Of a DNA stretch of 64,000 nucleotides, positions 30,629 through 37,587 are shown in pieces. The notes below the pieces were generated by a model. The model saw nothing but the letters and a program-made list of their open reading frames with translations, had not been told where the DNA came from and did no database searches. The number at the start of each line of letters is the position of its first letter. Positions within the stretch are counted from its first letter, which is position 1. The position numbers and the translations under genes were made by a program. The DNA comes from CALKXV01 sp965228905. GTDB taxonomy: Bacteria; Pseudomonadota; Alphaproteobacteria; Rhodobacterales; Rhodobacteraceae. The DNA is taken from positions 1 to 64,000 of the forward strand of contig CBDDII010000003.1 of NCBI GenBank assembly GCA_965228905.1, in the 5' to 3' direction.

Positions 30629-31164
30629 CCGGCCACCATATCCGCCAGTTTCCGAACCGTGTTAAGGTTGCGCCCGGTGATTTCGCTGCCCCGGATCACC
30701 CGCCCCAGCTTTTCCGCCAGTTTCGACCGACCGATCCCCTCGGGGGCCAGGAAATGTACATGGCCCCCGACAATGCGCAATTCCTCGTCCCGCGACCGCA
30801 ATTCGTCGTACAAACTCCCGTCGATCTCGGGCTGGTCCCAGCAGAAATAGACATGGCTCTGGTTGCCCTTCTGGGGTTGCCAAGGGTGCGCTTCCAGCAC
30901 CCCGCACAACTCATCCGCCGAAAGAACCAGCACAGGCGTCTCCACCCCCAAGCCCTCCGCCATCGCAGACCGCAGCGCCGCCGCCAGTTCCTGCGCCTCA
31001 CCTTCTACCGAAAACACAAGGTTCCCGCTTGCAATATAGGTTTCCACGCCCTGCCAGCCCAGGCCCGCGGCCAGCTTGCGCAAAGCCGCCATCTCCACCC
31101 TGATCCCGCCGACGTTCACACCACGCAGCAAGGCCACCCACCGCTTGTCGTCACCTTTCACCAT
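30625..31164 (-). CDS. DUF1697 domain protein
   Basis: 179 residues from ATG 31164 (MVKGDDKRWVALLRGVNVGG). The opening VALLRGVNVGG, then MAALRKLAAGLGWQGVETYI, ASGNLVFS and the C-terminal GRNLNTVRKLADMV are diagnostic of DUF1697. Function unknown. Tail-to-tail with the VOC gene. Confidence 0.9.
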   Translation of the reverse strand: MVKGDDKRWVALLRGVNVGGIRVEMAALRKLAAGLGWQGVETYIASGNLVFSVEGEAQELAAALRSAMAEGLGVETPVLVLSADELCGVLEAHPWQPQKGNQSHVYFCWDQPEIDGSLYDELRSRDEELRIVGGHVHFLAPEGIGRSKLAEKLGRVIRGSEITGRNLNTVRKLADMVAG

Positions 31165-31264
31165 GACGCGCACCTGCCGTCCAAGACTTCGCCGGGCCAA
31201 CTTTGCAGGTTGACCCGGCGACGCAAGCCCTCAAACAGGCGCACCATCACATTTCAGGACAGGT

Positions 31265-31858
31265 TCAAAGCTTCGCAACGTGGCGGATCAACTTGCCCCT
31301 CGGCACCAGAACCTCGTTCACTTCGCCGCAACTGATGAACGTATGCTGCGATGCGATGTCCACCTTGTCGCTGGCATAGATCGTAAGCCCGTGACTGGTG
31401 TCGCCCGACGACGACGACGAGGCGATGTCGACCGTGTCATCCACGATCAGCGTCACGTTCGAGGCCGCGAATTTCGCCGGTACGCTGACGCCCGAGATCG
31501 ACATGATCGTTGTCCGCTCGTCGGACAGGCACGAACCCACGGCGGAATCACCGATGGTGACGGCTTCGTCCGATACCACGGTCGCGCTCGATACGTCACG
31601 GATCGTCGCGATCAGGCTACCGACAACGTTGGACCCATCTTCGAAATGAAGCGAACAATTGGTGATGAGGGCTGCATCCTGCATTCGCCCGGCCGAACCG
31701 CTGAAATTCAATTGCGTGTTCGGACCATTCCCCGAATTCGCGCAGGACACTTCGTAAACCAGCCCCGACGGCAGGCTTGGCACCGCGTGGAACTGCGTGT
31801 GGCTCAAGGTCACCACTTCGCCCAGCGAAGGCACGTCAAGCTCCGGTCGTCGTGACAT
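31265..31858 (-). CDS. TadG-like C-terminal region protein (probable fragment)
   Basis: Start taken as ATG 31858 (MSRRPELDVPSLGEVVTLSH), with GGAGG only 3 bases upstream. The 197 residues have no membrane segment or signal peptide. The repetitive pattern (NVTLIVDDTVDIAS, LTIYASDKVDIASQHTFISC) recalls the C-terminal region of roseobacter Tad pilus proteins of the TadG type. It overlaps the end of a TadE-like fragment in another frame. I treat it as a likely leftover of a larger gene, though an independent gene is possible. Confidence 0.45.
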   Translation of the reverse strand: MSRRPELDVPSLGEVVTLSHTQFHAVPSLPSGLVYEVSCANSGNGPNTQLNFSGSAGRMQDAALITNCSLHFEDGSNVVGSLIATIRDVSSATVVSDEAVTIGDSAVGSCLSDERTTIMSISGVSVPAKFAASNVTLIVDDTVDIASSSSSGDTSHGLTIYASDKVDIASQHTFISCGEVNEVLVPRGKLIRHVAKL

Positions 31859-32102
31859 CGACCTCCGGCGAGATCGATTCAAAGACAACGCTGCGATTGA
31901 TGTAGTCTTCCGCAGCCGCCTCGGTCATGCCGTGACGCGAAACGATCCGCGCCGTATCGCGCGAAACCTGCCACATGTGCGATTGTCGCATGAACACCGT
32001 CGTCGCATCCGCCGCGATCAGGATCAGCGCCATCATCAAAGGAAGCCACAGCACGAATTCATCGGCACCTTTTACGTGCGATACTCTTAATAACTTCCCC
32101 AC
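31836..32102 (-). pseudogene. TadE-like pilus assembly protein, probably truncated
   Basis: 88 residues. The N-terminus MGKLLRVSHVKGADEFVLWL is followed by PLMMALILIAADATTVFM and a segment RQSHMWQVSRDTARIVSRHG typical of TadE/TadG-type minor pilins, but the protein stops after about 88 residues where relatives continue. The downstream frame carries TadG-like sequence. No other tad genes are nearby, so this looks like a decayed remnant. Confidence 0.5.
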
Positions 32103-32369
32103 AAACCATGAAACATCACGTGTCGGGTAACATGGCTAATTTGTGGCCATCCTGTCAAAATTTCCCCCTGATTGTTCTCTCGGGAACGACAACCGGGAAG
32201 ATTTGCCGGTATTCGTGCCAGACGCACCGTCAATTCCGGGAAAACGAGGCTTTCTGGCATCGCAAGATCGAACAGCATCCCAATGGCCGACCCCCAGCCT
32301 TTCCAAATCAGCCGAGAATCCCATGACCCGGATTCGACCTAGGCAAAAACTACGCTAGCGAGAGAATAG

Positions 32370-32495
32370 ATGGGCGACGTCGCCAAAAAATTTCCCAGGG
32401 CGGACATCCTCGGCGGTTGCTGCGGCACCGACGAAAGGCACCTTGGCGAAATCGCGATCAACGCAAACCGTCTTCGCGGCACCATGGCGGACTAA
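32370..32495 (+). pseudogene. C-terminal fragment of a homocysteine S-methyltransferase
   Basis: A 41-codon frame with an in-frame stop immediately before its ATG. It contains ILGGCCGTDERHLGEIA, the zinc-binding double cysteine motif of homocysteine/betaine S-methyltransferases, followed by a short C-terminus. All upstream catalytic domain is missing. Just downstream, on the minus strand (32532-32585), is an unrelated 17-residue C-terminus-like frame ending IGVDF-stop. Confidence 0.7.
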
Positions 32496-32585
32496 GGCCT
32501 CCAACGCCCCATCGGCAGGCGAAAACCGTTCTCAGAAATCCACGCCGATCGCCTGGCAGGTCTTGCGGAACGCCGGAAACCTGTC

Positions 32586-32619
32586 CCAGCTTGGCCTTGA
32601 TCTCTTCGGCTTCGGCCTT
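32586..32619 (-). repeat. 34-bp exact duplicate of rplL coding sequence
   Basis: Identical to 33306-33339, which encodes AEAEEIKAKL near the C-terminus of L7/L12, in the same orientation and 720 bp away. The flanks differ completely. It sits in the debris region 32103-32699. Confidence 0.85.
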
Positions 32620-32699
32620 GCAGCCGACTCATACGCAATCCTTGGCCTGAATCTGTCTCCAGGATTCGCTCACATTGCAACCGTCCTGATTTCCGACAA

Positions 32700-33185
32700 A
32701 TGTGTTCCACAGACAAAATCGCTCAAGATCGAAATGCCTGGATGACAACGGTTGCGACTGAACCCAATGATTTCCTGATCGAACATACGGGCAAATATCC
32801 CCTGACAGGATACCGGTCCGCCCGCATTGCCCGGGGCATGGCTTGGCTCCTCCCGATACCCTTGCTTGCCGCTTGGGCAGCAGTCATCAGTGAGGATTAT
32901 CTCGCACTCTCGTCTTTCATCGGACTTGGCGTCGCAATGTTGGGAATCATCCGGATTCTAAGTACGGCGCGCTTGAAATTCGAGGCTGCGACACTTTCCA
33001 GATCGGGAATCACATTCGCTCCTAGCGCACTGACCGTTCCAACTTCTGACATCTCCGAAATGGAGCTGGGCGAAACGACGACTGGAAGAAAGCTCTTCTT
33101 TGTCAGATTGAAGTCACCGTTGTTTGTCCCATATTTCGGCACTGTCTGGTGCCTGGGCAAAACGCTGGTCATCAATACAGAGTGA
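32700..33185 (+). CDS. Hypothetical membrane protein (weak)
   Basis: 161 residues from ATG 32700, or 147 from ATG 32742; neither has a convincing ribosome-binding site. Two adjacent hydrophobic segments (MAWLLPIPLLAAWAAVI, SSFIGLGVAMLGIIRIL) are followed by a beta-rich part (SRSGITFAPSALTVPTSDIS) that could be a PH-like domain. It lies between the debris region and the rplL terminator. It could be a genuine small gene or a remnant. Confidence 0.4.
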   Translation: MCSTDKIAQDRNAWMTTVATEPNDFLIEHTGKYPLTGYRSARIARGMAWLLPIPLLAAWAAVISEDYLALSSFIGLGVAMLGIIRILSTARLKFEAATLSRSGITFAPSALTVPTSDISEMELGETTTGRKLFFVRLKSPLFVPYFGTVWCLGKTLVINTE

Positions 33186-33222
33186 CGTCGAGTTGCGAAA
33201 AACACCGCTCCGCCCCCCAACG

Positions 33223-33251
33223 AAAAAGGCCGGACCAACCGGCCCGGCCCT
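33223..33251 (-). terminator. Intrinsic terminator after rplL
   Basis: On the minus strand: AAGGGCCGG...CCGGCCTT stem (one bulged base) followed by TTTTT-CG, 22 bp after the rplL stop. It indicates that rplJL ends here instead of reading on into rpoBC. Confidence 0.7.
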
Positions 33252-33273
33252 TCCGCAATAATCGAAAACCCGA

Positions 33274-33657
33274 TTACTTGAGCTCGACCTCGGCGCCAGC
33301 TGCTTCCAGCTTGGCCTTGATCTCTTCGGCTTCGGCCTTCGGCGCGCCTTCCTTGACGGCTTTGCCACCGGCTTCGACCAGGTCCTTGGCTTCTTTCAGG
33401 CCAAGACCGGTGATCGCGCGAACTTCCTTGATCACGTTGATCTTTGCCGAACCGGCCGACTTGAGGATGACGTCGAACTCGTCCTTTTCCTCGGCCGCAG
33501 CACCGCCAGCGTCGCCGCCGGCAGGACCAGCCATCATCACAGCGCCGCCAGCGGCGGGCTCGATGCCGTACTCATCCTTCAGGATGGTTTTCAGTTCTTG
33601 TGCTTCAAGAAGCGTGAGACCCACGATCTCTTCTGCAAGTTTCTTCAGATCAGCCAT
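33274..33657 (-). CDS. rplL: 50S ribosomal protein L7/L12
   Basis: 127 residues: N-terminal dimer domain (MADLKKLAEEIVGLTLLEAQ), an alanine/glycine hinge (AAGGAVMMAGPAGGDAGGAA) and the C-terminal factor-binding domain (KINVIKEVRAITGLGLKEAK, DLVEAGGKAVKEG). Forms the flexible stalk that recruits EF-Tu and EF-G. It lies 56 bp after rplJ; rpoB is displaced 4.1 kb downstream. Confidence 0.98.
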   Translation of the reverse strand: MADLKKLAEEIVGLTLLEAQELKTILKDEYGIEPAAGGAVMMAGPAGGDAGGAAAEEKDEFDVILKSAGSAKINVIKEVRAITGLGLKEAKDLVEAGGKAVKEGAPKAEAEEIKAKLEAAGAEVELK

Positions 33658-33713
33658 TATACTGTTCCTGTTTCCATATGTGTTCCAACGCGAGGTTCAC
33701 CCCCACGCAAGTC

Positions 33714-34232
33714 TCAAGCCGCTTCCGCGCGCTCCTCGATTGTCGAAAGGATGCTGGCCACGTTCGAAGCAGGTGCGCCAATCGCGCCCGCGATGTTCGA
33801 AGCAGGTGCACCAAGACAGCCAACGATCGAAGCAATAAGCTCCTCCCGCGACGGCATGTCGGCAACCGCTTTGACACCGGCAACATCAAGCGCCGTCTCA
33901 CCCATCGCACCACCAAGGATCTTCAACTTGTCGTTGTCCTTGGCGTACTTGTCCATGACCCGGGCCGCGGCCGTGGGGTCTTCGGAATAGGCAAAAACGG
34001 TCATACCCGAGAGCAGCTCGGAGAGCGACTCGTTGGGCTTACCTTGAAGGGCGATCTTGGCGAGCCTGTTCTTGGCGACACGCACCGAACCTTCCGCCTC
34101 GCGCATGCGCGAGCGAAGATCCTGCATCTCGGCAACCGTCAGACCTGCGTAGTGGGCAACGACCACAACGCCAGAGCTTTCAAAGATCTGGCCGAGTTCA
34201 TCGACCACTTTCTCTTTCTGGGCTCTATCCAC
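33714..34232 (-). CDS. rplJ: 50S ribosomal protein L10
   Basis: 172 residues, MDRAQKEKVVDELGQIFESS, VVVAHYAGLTVAEMQDLRSR, MREAEGSVRVAKNRLAKIAL and a helical C-terminus that binds L7/L12 dimers (GAPASN repeated near 140-155). Base of the stalk. rplK and rplA, normally upstream, are not adjacent: the PARIS-like module is there instead. A promoter candidate and a ~200-nt leader precede it. Confidence 0.98.
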   Translation of the reverse strand: MDRAQKEKVVDELGQIFESSGVVVVAHYAGLTVAEMQDLRSRMREAEGSVRVAKNRLAKIALQGKPNESLSELLSGMTVFAYSEDPTAAARVMDKYAKDNDKLKILGGAMGETALDVAGVKAVADMPSREELIASIVGCLGAPASNIAGAIGAPASNVASILSTIEERAEAA

Positions 34233-34239
34233 AGTTTCA

Positions 34240-34438
34240 CTCCAAGTATGGGAGGCGGACCCCCCGGCTCAATTCGAGGTGTCTCCACCCCACGAGTCCT
34301 TACGGGTCCGTCGTGAATAGCTTCGGCACAGGCCAATGGCCGGTCCGGGAAGAATTCCTCTGTTCCCGTCTCGGGCAGGAATTACGTGGCGAACCACACC
34401 CACCGTCTCGGACGAAATGCCCCGGGGTTAGCCGGGAC
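34240..34438 (-). promoter_or_regulatory. Probable L10 leader (rplJL autoregulatory region)
   Basis: The ~200 nt between the candidate promoter and rplJ are G+C-rich and contain several helices. One is the segment AATTCCTGCCCGAGACGGGA followed by ACAGAGGAATT, and another is GAGACGGTGGGTGTGG. These resemble proteobacterial L10 leaders, which bind the L10/L7-L12 complex. Assignment is by resemblance and position only. Confidence 0.5.
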
Positions 34439-34444
34439 TTGGGG

Positions 34445-34473
34445 CGTATAGGGGGATTCTTGGCGTTTGGGAA
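34445..34473 (-). promoter_or_regulatory. Candidate sigma-70 promoter for rplJL
   Basis: On the minus strand: -35 TTCCCA (34473-34468), 17-nt spacer, -10 TATACG (34450-34445), the same -10 as the rpsL promoter. It gives a long leader and makes rplJL independent of rplKA. Confidence 0.5.
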
Positions 34474-34557
34474 GGGGGTTTTTTTGGAGAGCTACCCAAC
34501 ACGACGTCATGCCGCTGTATCAGAAACTACCGGGACGCTTGCACCAGCTCCACTGCT

Positions 34558-35961
34558 ATGCTCCACTCGTTAATATTAGCGCGGCGAGTTAACTTGAAGG
34601 ATAGGCAGTTGGCCGACCCACAACCAGCAACACAGCCCTTTATTACAGGGTTTTCAGTCGAGAACCTTTTTGGTCTTTATAGTTATAAAGTGGATCTTCC
34701 CAACGAGCTCTCAGACAATGAGAAGCGACTTCTCATAATATATGGCGACAATGGAAGTGGCAAAACTACACTAATTAACATTATCCATCATACTCTGTCT
34801 CATGAATCCAAGAAGGGCCACAGGTCTTTTCTCGCGAATACAAGATTTGACAAGTTCAGATTGAATTTTTCGGATGGGAAAATTCTCGAAATTGAAAAAG
34901 AATACGATACTGGACTTGGAAGTTATTACATTAGGTTGTTATTTGGCCGTGAGATATTGAAAGATGTTCATGTCGCCTCACGTCGTCGAGACGACCAGTA
35001 CGTTGTGTCCGGCGAAGACTTAGACGACGAGGAGATAAATTCTCTTTTTTCAATTCTTTACGAAACTCAACTCTCAGTTATGACGTTAACAGACAATCGA
35101 GAGTTCCAAAGCGACAGCTTCGAAACTGATGACGATGACGCGCTCCACTACAGAGCAAATATTCCCTACGATCTAGACCTTACAACTTATCGAAAGTTAC
35201 GCCTGCAAAGAGTTGGAAGCGTCGGTCATCAAGTAAATCTTTCGATCCAACGGGCTGAAGAATGGATACGGCGACAAACATTGGCCGCGCGAAGTCGAAA
35301 CGATGAATCCGTTGCAAGCATTTATACTCAACTCATTAGAACATTTGGCACTGTCCTCGCTCAGCCACCAGAGCAATTAGAAACAACGATAGATCAGCTA
35401 ATGTCAAAGGTTGATGAACTATCGAAACAGGTTGAGGGACTTTCGGATCTTGGGTTCACAACCGCCATTCCGAGGGACGATCTTTATGATGCCATTACGA
35501 GCCTAGCACCGGAACATATCCCAACCGTTGGCAAGCTATTGCAGCCTTATTTTGACAGTATCGAAGCTCGTGTTCAAGGATTGCTTCCAATAGCAAACCG
35601 CCTGACAGTTTTTTCCGATATTGTGAATGAATTTTTTCGATCCAAGACGTTTAGCCTGAACGCTGTACGAGGGATAGAGATTGAATCTAGAAATGGAGAG
35701 CCTATATCTCCACAGATGCTGTCTTCAGGCGAAAAGCACCTGCTACTAATGCTTTGCAACATTTTGGTCGGGACGAGTGGGCGCAGCCTTTTCTTGATTG
35801 ATGAGCCTGAGTTATCTCTAAACGTTAAATGGCAAAGAGAGCTAATCGCTTCTCTTTTGGAGCTATCCGAGGGGAGCTCAGTTCAGTTTATTATGGCCAC
35901 ACATTCTATAGAACTCCTTTCTCAACATCAAAATTGCACAATGCATTTAAAAAATGATTGA
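34558..35961 (+). CDS. ABC-type AAA ATPase, AriA-like component of a PARIS-like defence module
   Basis: 467 residues; strongly A+T-rich. Walker A is GDNGSGKTT (residues 63-71). The ABC-like signature is SSGEKHLLLML (389-399), Walker B LFLIDEPELS (411-420) and a switch histidine ATHS (449). Between them is a long helical/coiled region, as in SMC/RecF-like and AAA_21 ATPases. The next gene overlaps by 8 bp and encodes a DUF4435/TOPRIM protein, the partner arrangement of AriA-AriB. ATG 34558 lacks a clear ribosome-binding site; TTG near 34609 is an alternative. No TOPRIM domain is fused, unlike OLD/GajA nucleases. Confidence 0.8.
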   Translation: MLHSLILARRVNLKDRQLADPQPATQPFITGFSVENLFGLYSYKVDLPNELSDNEKRLLIIYGDNGSGKTTLINIIHHTLSHESKKGHRSFLANTRFDKFRLNFSDGKILEIEKEYDTGLGSYYIRLLFGREILKDVHVASRRRDDQYVVSGEDLDDEEINSLFSILYETQLSVMTLTDNREFQSDSFETDDDDALHYRANIPYDLDLTTYRKLRLQRVGSVGHQVNLSIQRAEEWIRRQTLAARSRNDESVASIYTQLIRTFGTVLAQPPEQLETTIDQLMSKVDELSKQVEGLSDLGFTTAIPRDDLYDAITSLAPEHIPTVGKLLQPYFDSIEARVQGLLPIANRLTVFSDIVNEFFRSKTFSLNAVRGIEIESRNGEPISPQMLSSGEKHLLLMLCNILVGTSGRSLFLIDEPELSLNVKWQRELIASLLELSEGSSVQFIMATHSIELLSQHQNCTMHLKND

Positions 35962-36823
35962 AACGATTAACATGTATCGCAGAACAGTAGCAGAATTAAA
36001 AACTTTATACAGACTAGAGCCGACCCTGATTGATATTTGGGTTGAAGGCCCTTCCGATCAGTGGGTAATCACCTGGTACTTGGATCGAGCTGCCCTCGTG
36101 CAACCCAAAGTTAAAACAATTCAAGAAATTGAAATTGGCAGTGATGTTTTGAAAAAGTACGGGCTGACTACAGGAAACCGGAATCGGCTCATTGCACTTA
36201 CTTACGAATTGGATTCTGAACTCGAAAGAAAAACGTCGGCTTCCTACCTATCTATTGTCGACAAGGACTTTGATGAATTTAGGGAAAAATCCATCAAATC
36301 GAAGTCCATTGTGTATACGGACTTTTGCTCCATGGAAGCTTATTTTTTTGATCCTCTTGTCTTAAGGAAATTTTTTCAACTTTGTTTGGGAAGAGCAGAT
36401 GTCGATATTACGCGCATAATGTCAGACATTTCCGTAGTAACTGAGAAACTCTTTTTTGCGAGATTGGCCAATGAAAGCATGCGCCTTGGCTTAACGTGGA
36501 TTCAGTACGATAGGCTTTTGTCACAACAAGGGAAGTATGTCGAGATTGATATGGATGCATTTTGCGAACGCCTCATTCAAAGTAATGGCCGTTGGAGCAT
36601 TTTAGATGATTACATCGAAGAAATCGCACGAGTGTCAAAGGCAAAGCTACTGGATACCAGAAATCAAATGAATGGGCATGATCTAATTCAATTGCTGTAC
36701 TGGGCAAATAAAACGGTTTTCAAAGTCAGAGCAGACCTTGAACGTGCACTTAGGGCTTGTTTGGAAGCCGATTATTTGTCTCGGTTCGCAATGTTTGATT
36801 CGCTTCGAAAGTTTTGCGGCTAA
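35954..36823 (+). CDS. DUF4435 TOPRIM-like protein, AriB-like effector
   Basis: 289 residues; A+T-rich. It fits the DUF4435/TOPRIM pattern: an N-terminal strand ending in glutamate (IWVEGPSDQW, Glu31), the metal-site aspartates SIVDKDFDEF (Asp103, Asp105) and YTDFCSMEAYFF (Asp123, Glu128). These are expected to form the nuclease site. The C-terminal half is helical. In characterised PARIS systems the ATPase holds AriB inactive until a phage anti-restriction protein releases it to cleave tRNA; whether this homologue does so is inference. It overlaps the ATPase gene by 8 bp. Confidence 0.78.
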   Translation: MIETINMYRRTVAELKTLYRLEPTLIDIWVEGPSDQWVITWYLDRAALVQPKVKTIQEIEIGSDVLKKYGLTTGNRNRLIALTYELDSELERKTSASYLSIVDKDFDEFREKSIKSKSIVYTDFCSMEAYFFDPLVLRKFFQLCLGRADVDITRIMSDISVVTEKLFFARLANESMRLGLTWIQYDRLLSQQGKYVEIDMDAFCERLIQSNGRWSILDDYIEEIARVSKAKLLDTRNQMNGHDLIQLLYWANKTVFKVRADLERALRACLEADYLSRFAMFDSLRKFCG

Positions 36824-36885
36824 TTCGGTAACTCACTTCTTCAGCAGCGACCCAACGAATCAACTCGCCACCCGGCGCTCCGCGC

Positions 36886-36947
36886 GTGAATGCCTCAAAA
36901 CGTCCACTGGACGTTTTGTCGGGCCTTTGGCCCGAACCGGCATTCAC
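36886..36947. repeat. Three-way-junction palindrome downstream of the PARIS-like module
   Basis: Outer arms GTGAATGCC (36886-36894) and GGCATTCAC (36939-36947) enclose two inner hairpins. One has 10-bp arms with core CGTCCACTGGACG (36897-36917), the other is CGGGCC-ttt-GGCCCG (36920-36934). GGCGCTCCGCGC precedes it. The core and the GGAGCGCC block match 4093-4140 next to another A+T-rich cassette. A run of nine C follows. Confidence 0.75.
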
Positions 36948-37042
36948 CCCCCCCCAACAAAAAATGAACCGATCTTAACCTTCCCTAACACCGTTCTGTC
37001 CCCCTGCTGCCCGTTTCGCCCCCGGAATCCCGCACATACGCA

Positions 37043-37086
37043 ATACCGACGTGATACCGACGTCATACCGACGCGATACCGAAGCC
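37043..37086. repeat. Four tandem 11-bp repeats (ATACCGACGTG-like)
   Basis: Units ATACCGACGTG, ATACCGACGTC, ATACCGACGCG and ATACCGAAGCC follow directly, about 120 bp before the rhodanese gene. The 11-bp period is close to one helical turn, so a protein binding each unit would line up on one DNA face. No gene is seen in 36824-37203. Confidence 0.75.
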
Positions 37087-37209
37087 CGAAATCCCGTCTG
37101 GCATCGCATTTTGCCCCGTTAACGAAGACCACCGAACGCACGCAACACCCCGGTTTGCCAAAGCCTGCAGACCCACTATGTAAGGGGGGAACCAACCGGG
37201 AGAATGAAG

Positions 37210-37587
37210 ATGAAAAGCGCCAAGGATTTTCTGAACGAAGCTCATGCCGTCGTGCCGAAAATCACGTCAGAACAAGGGATTGAGAAGCACAAGGCGGGCA
37301 ATTCCGTCTTTGTCGACGTCCGCGATCCGGGCGAAATTGCCCAGTCCGGCACCATCGCCGGGGCCGAACGCGCGCCCCGCGGCATGATCGAATTCATTGC
37401 CGACGACGCGATGGAAAAATTCCACAACCCCGCCCTGAAAAAAGACGCCGATCTCGTCCTAATCTGCGGCGCCGGCGGCCAGGCCGCACTGGCCGGTAAG
37501 ACGTTGAAAGACATGGGATTTCAGAACGTCTCGAACGTCGGCGGCTTCGGCGACTGGAAGGCCGCGGGCGGCCCTGTCGAAGACTAG
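37210..37587 (+). CDS. Rhodanese-like domain protein
   Basis: 125 residues; start at ATG 37210 (GGGAGA seven bases upstream) or the adjacent ATG 37204. Single rhodanese domain: VFVDVRDPGEIAQSGTIAGA, then the active-site loop VLICGAGGQAALAG with its catalytic cysteine, and FQNVSNVGGFGDWKAAGGP. A cytoplasmic sulfurtransferase. It overlaps moeA tail-to-tail by 4 bp. Confidence 0.92.
   Translation: MKSAKDFLNEAHAVVPKITSEQGIEKHKAGNSVFVDVRDPGEIAQSGTIAGAERAPRGMIEFIADDAMEKFHNPALKKDADLVLICGAGGQAALAGKTLKDMGFQNVSNVGGFGDWKAAGGPVED

Noticed and set aside
33763..33814. Direct repeat TTCGAAGCAGGTGC twice in rplJ
   Set aside because: It encodes the repeated GAPASN segment of the L10 C-terminal region and is explained by coding.
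34558..36823. OLD nuclease or Gabija system as an alternative label
   Set aside because: In those systems the TOPRIM domain is fused to the ATPase (and Gabija adds a UvrD-like helicase). Here the ATPase ends soon after Walker B and the TOPRIM-like domain is a separate DUF4435 protein.
37043..37086. CRISPR-like array
   Set aside because: Units are 11 bp and directly adjacent with no spacers, so it is a tandem repeat and not a CRISPR array.
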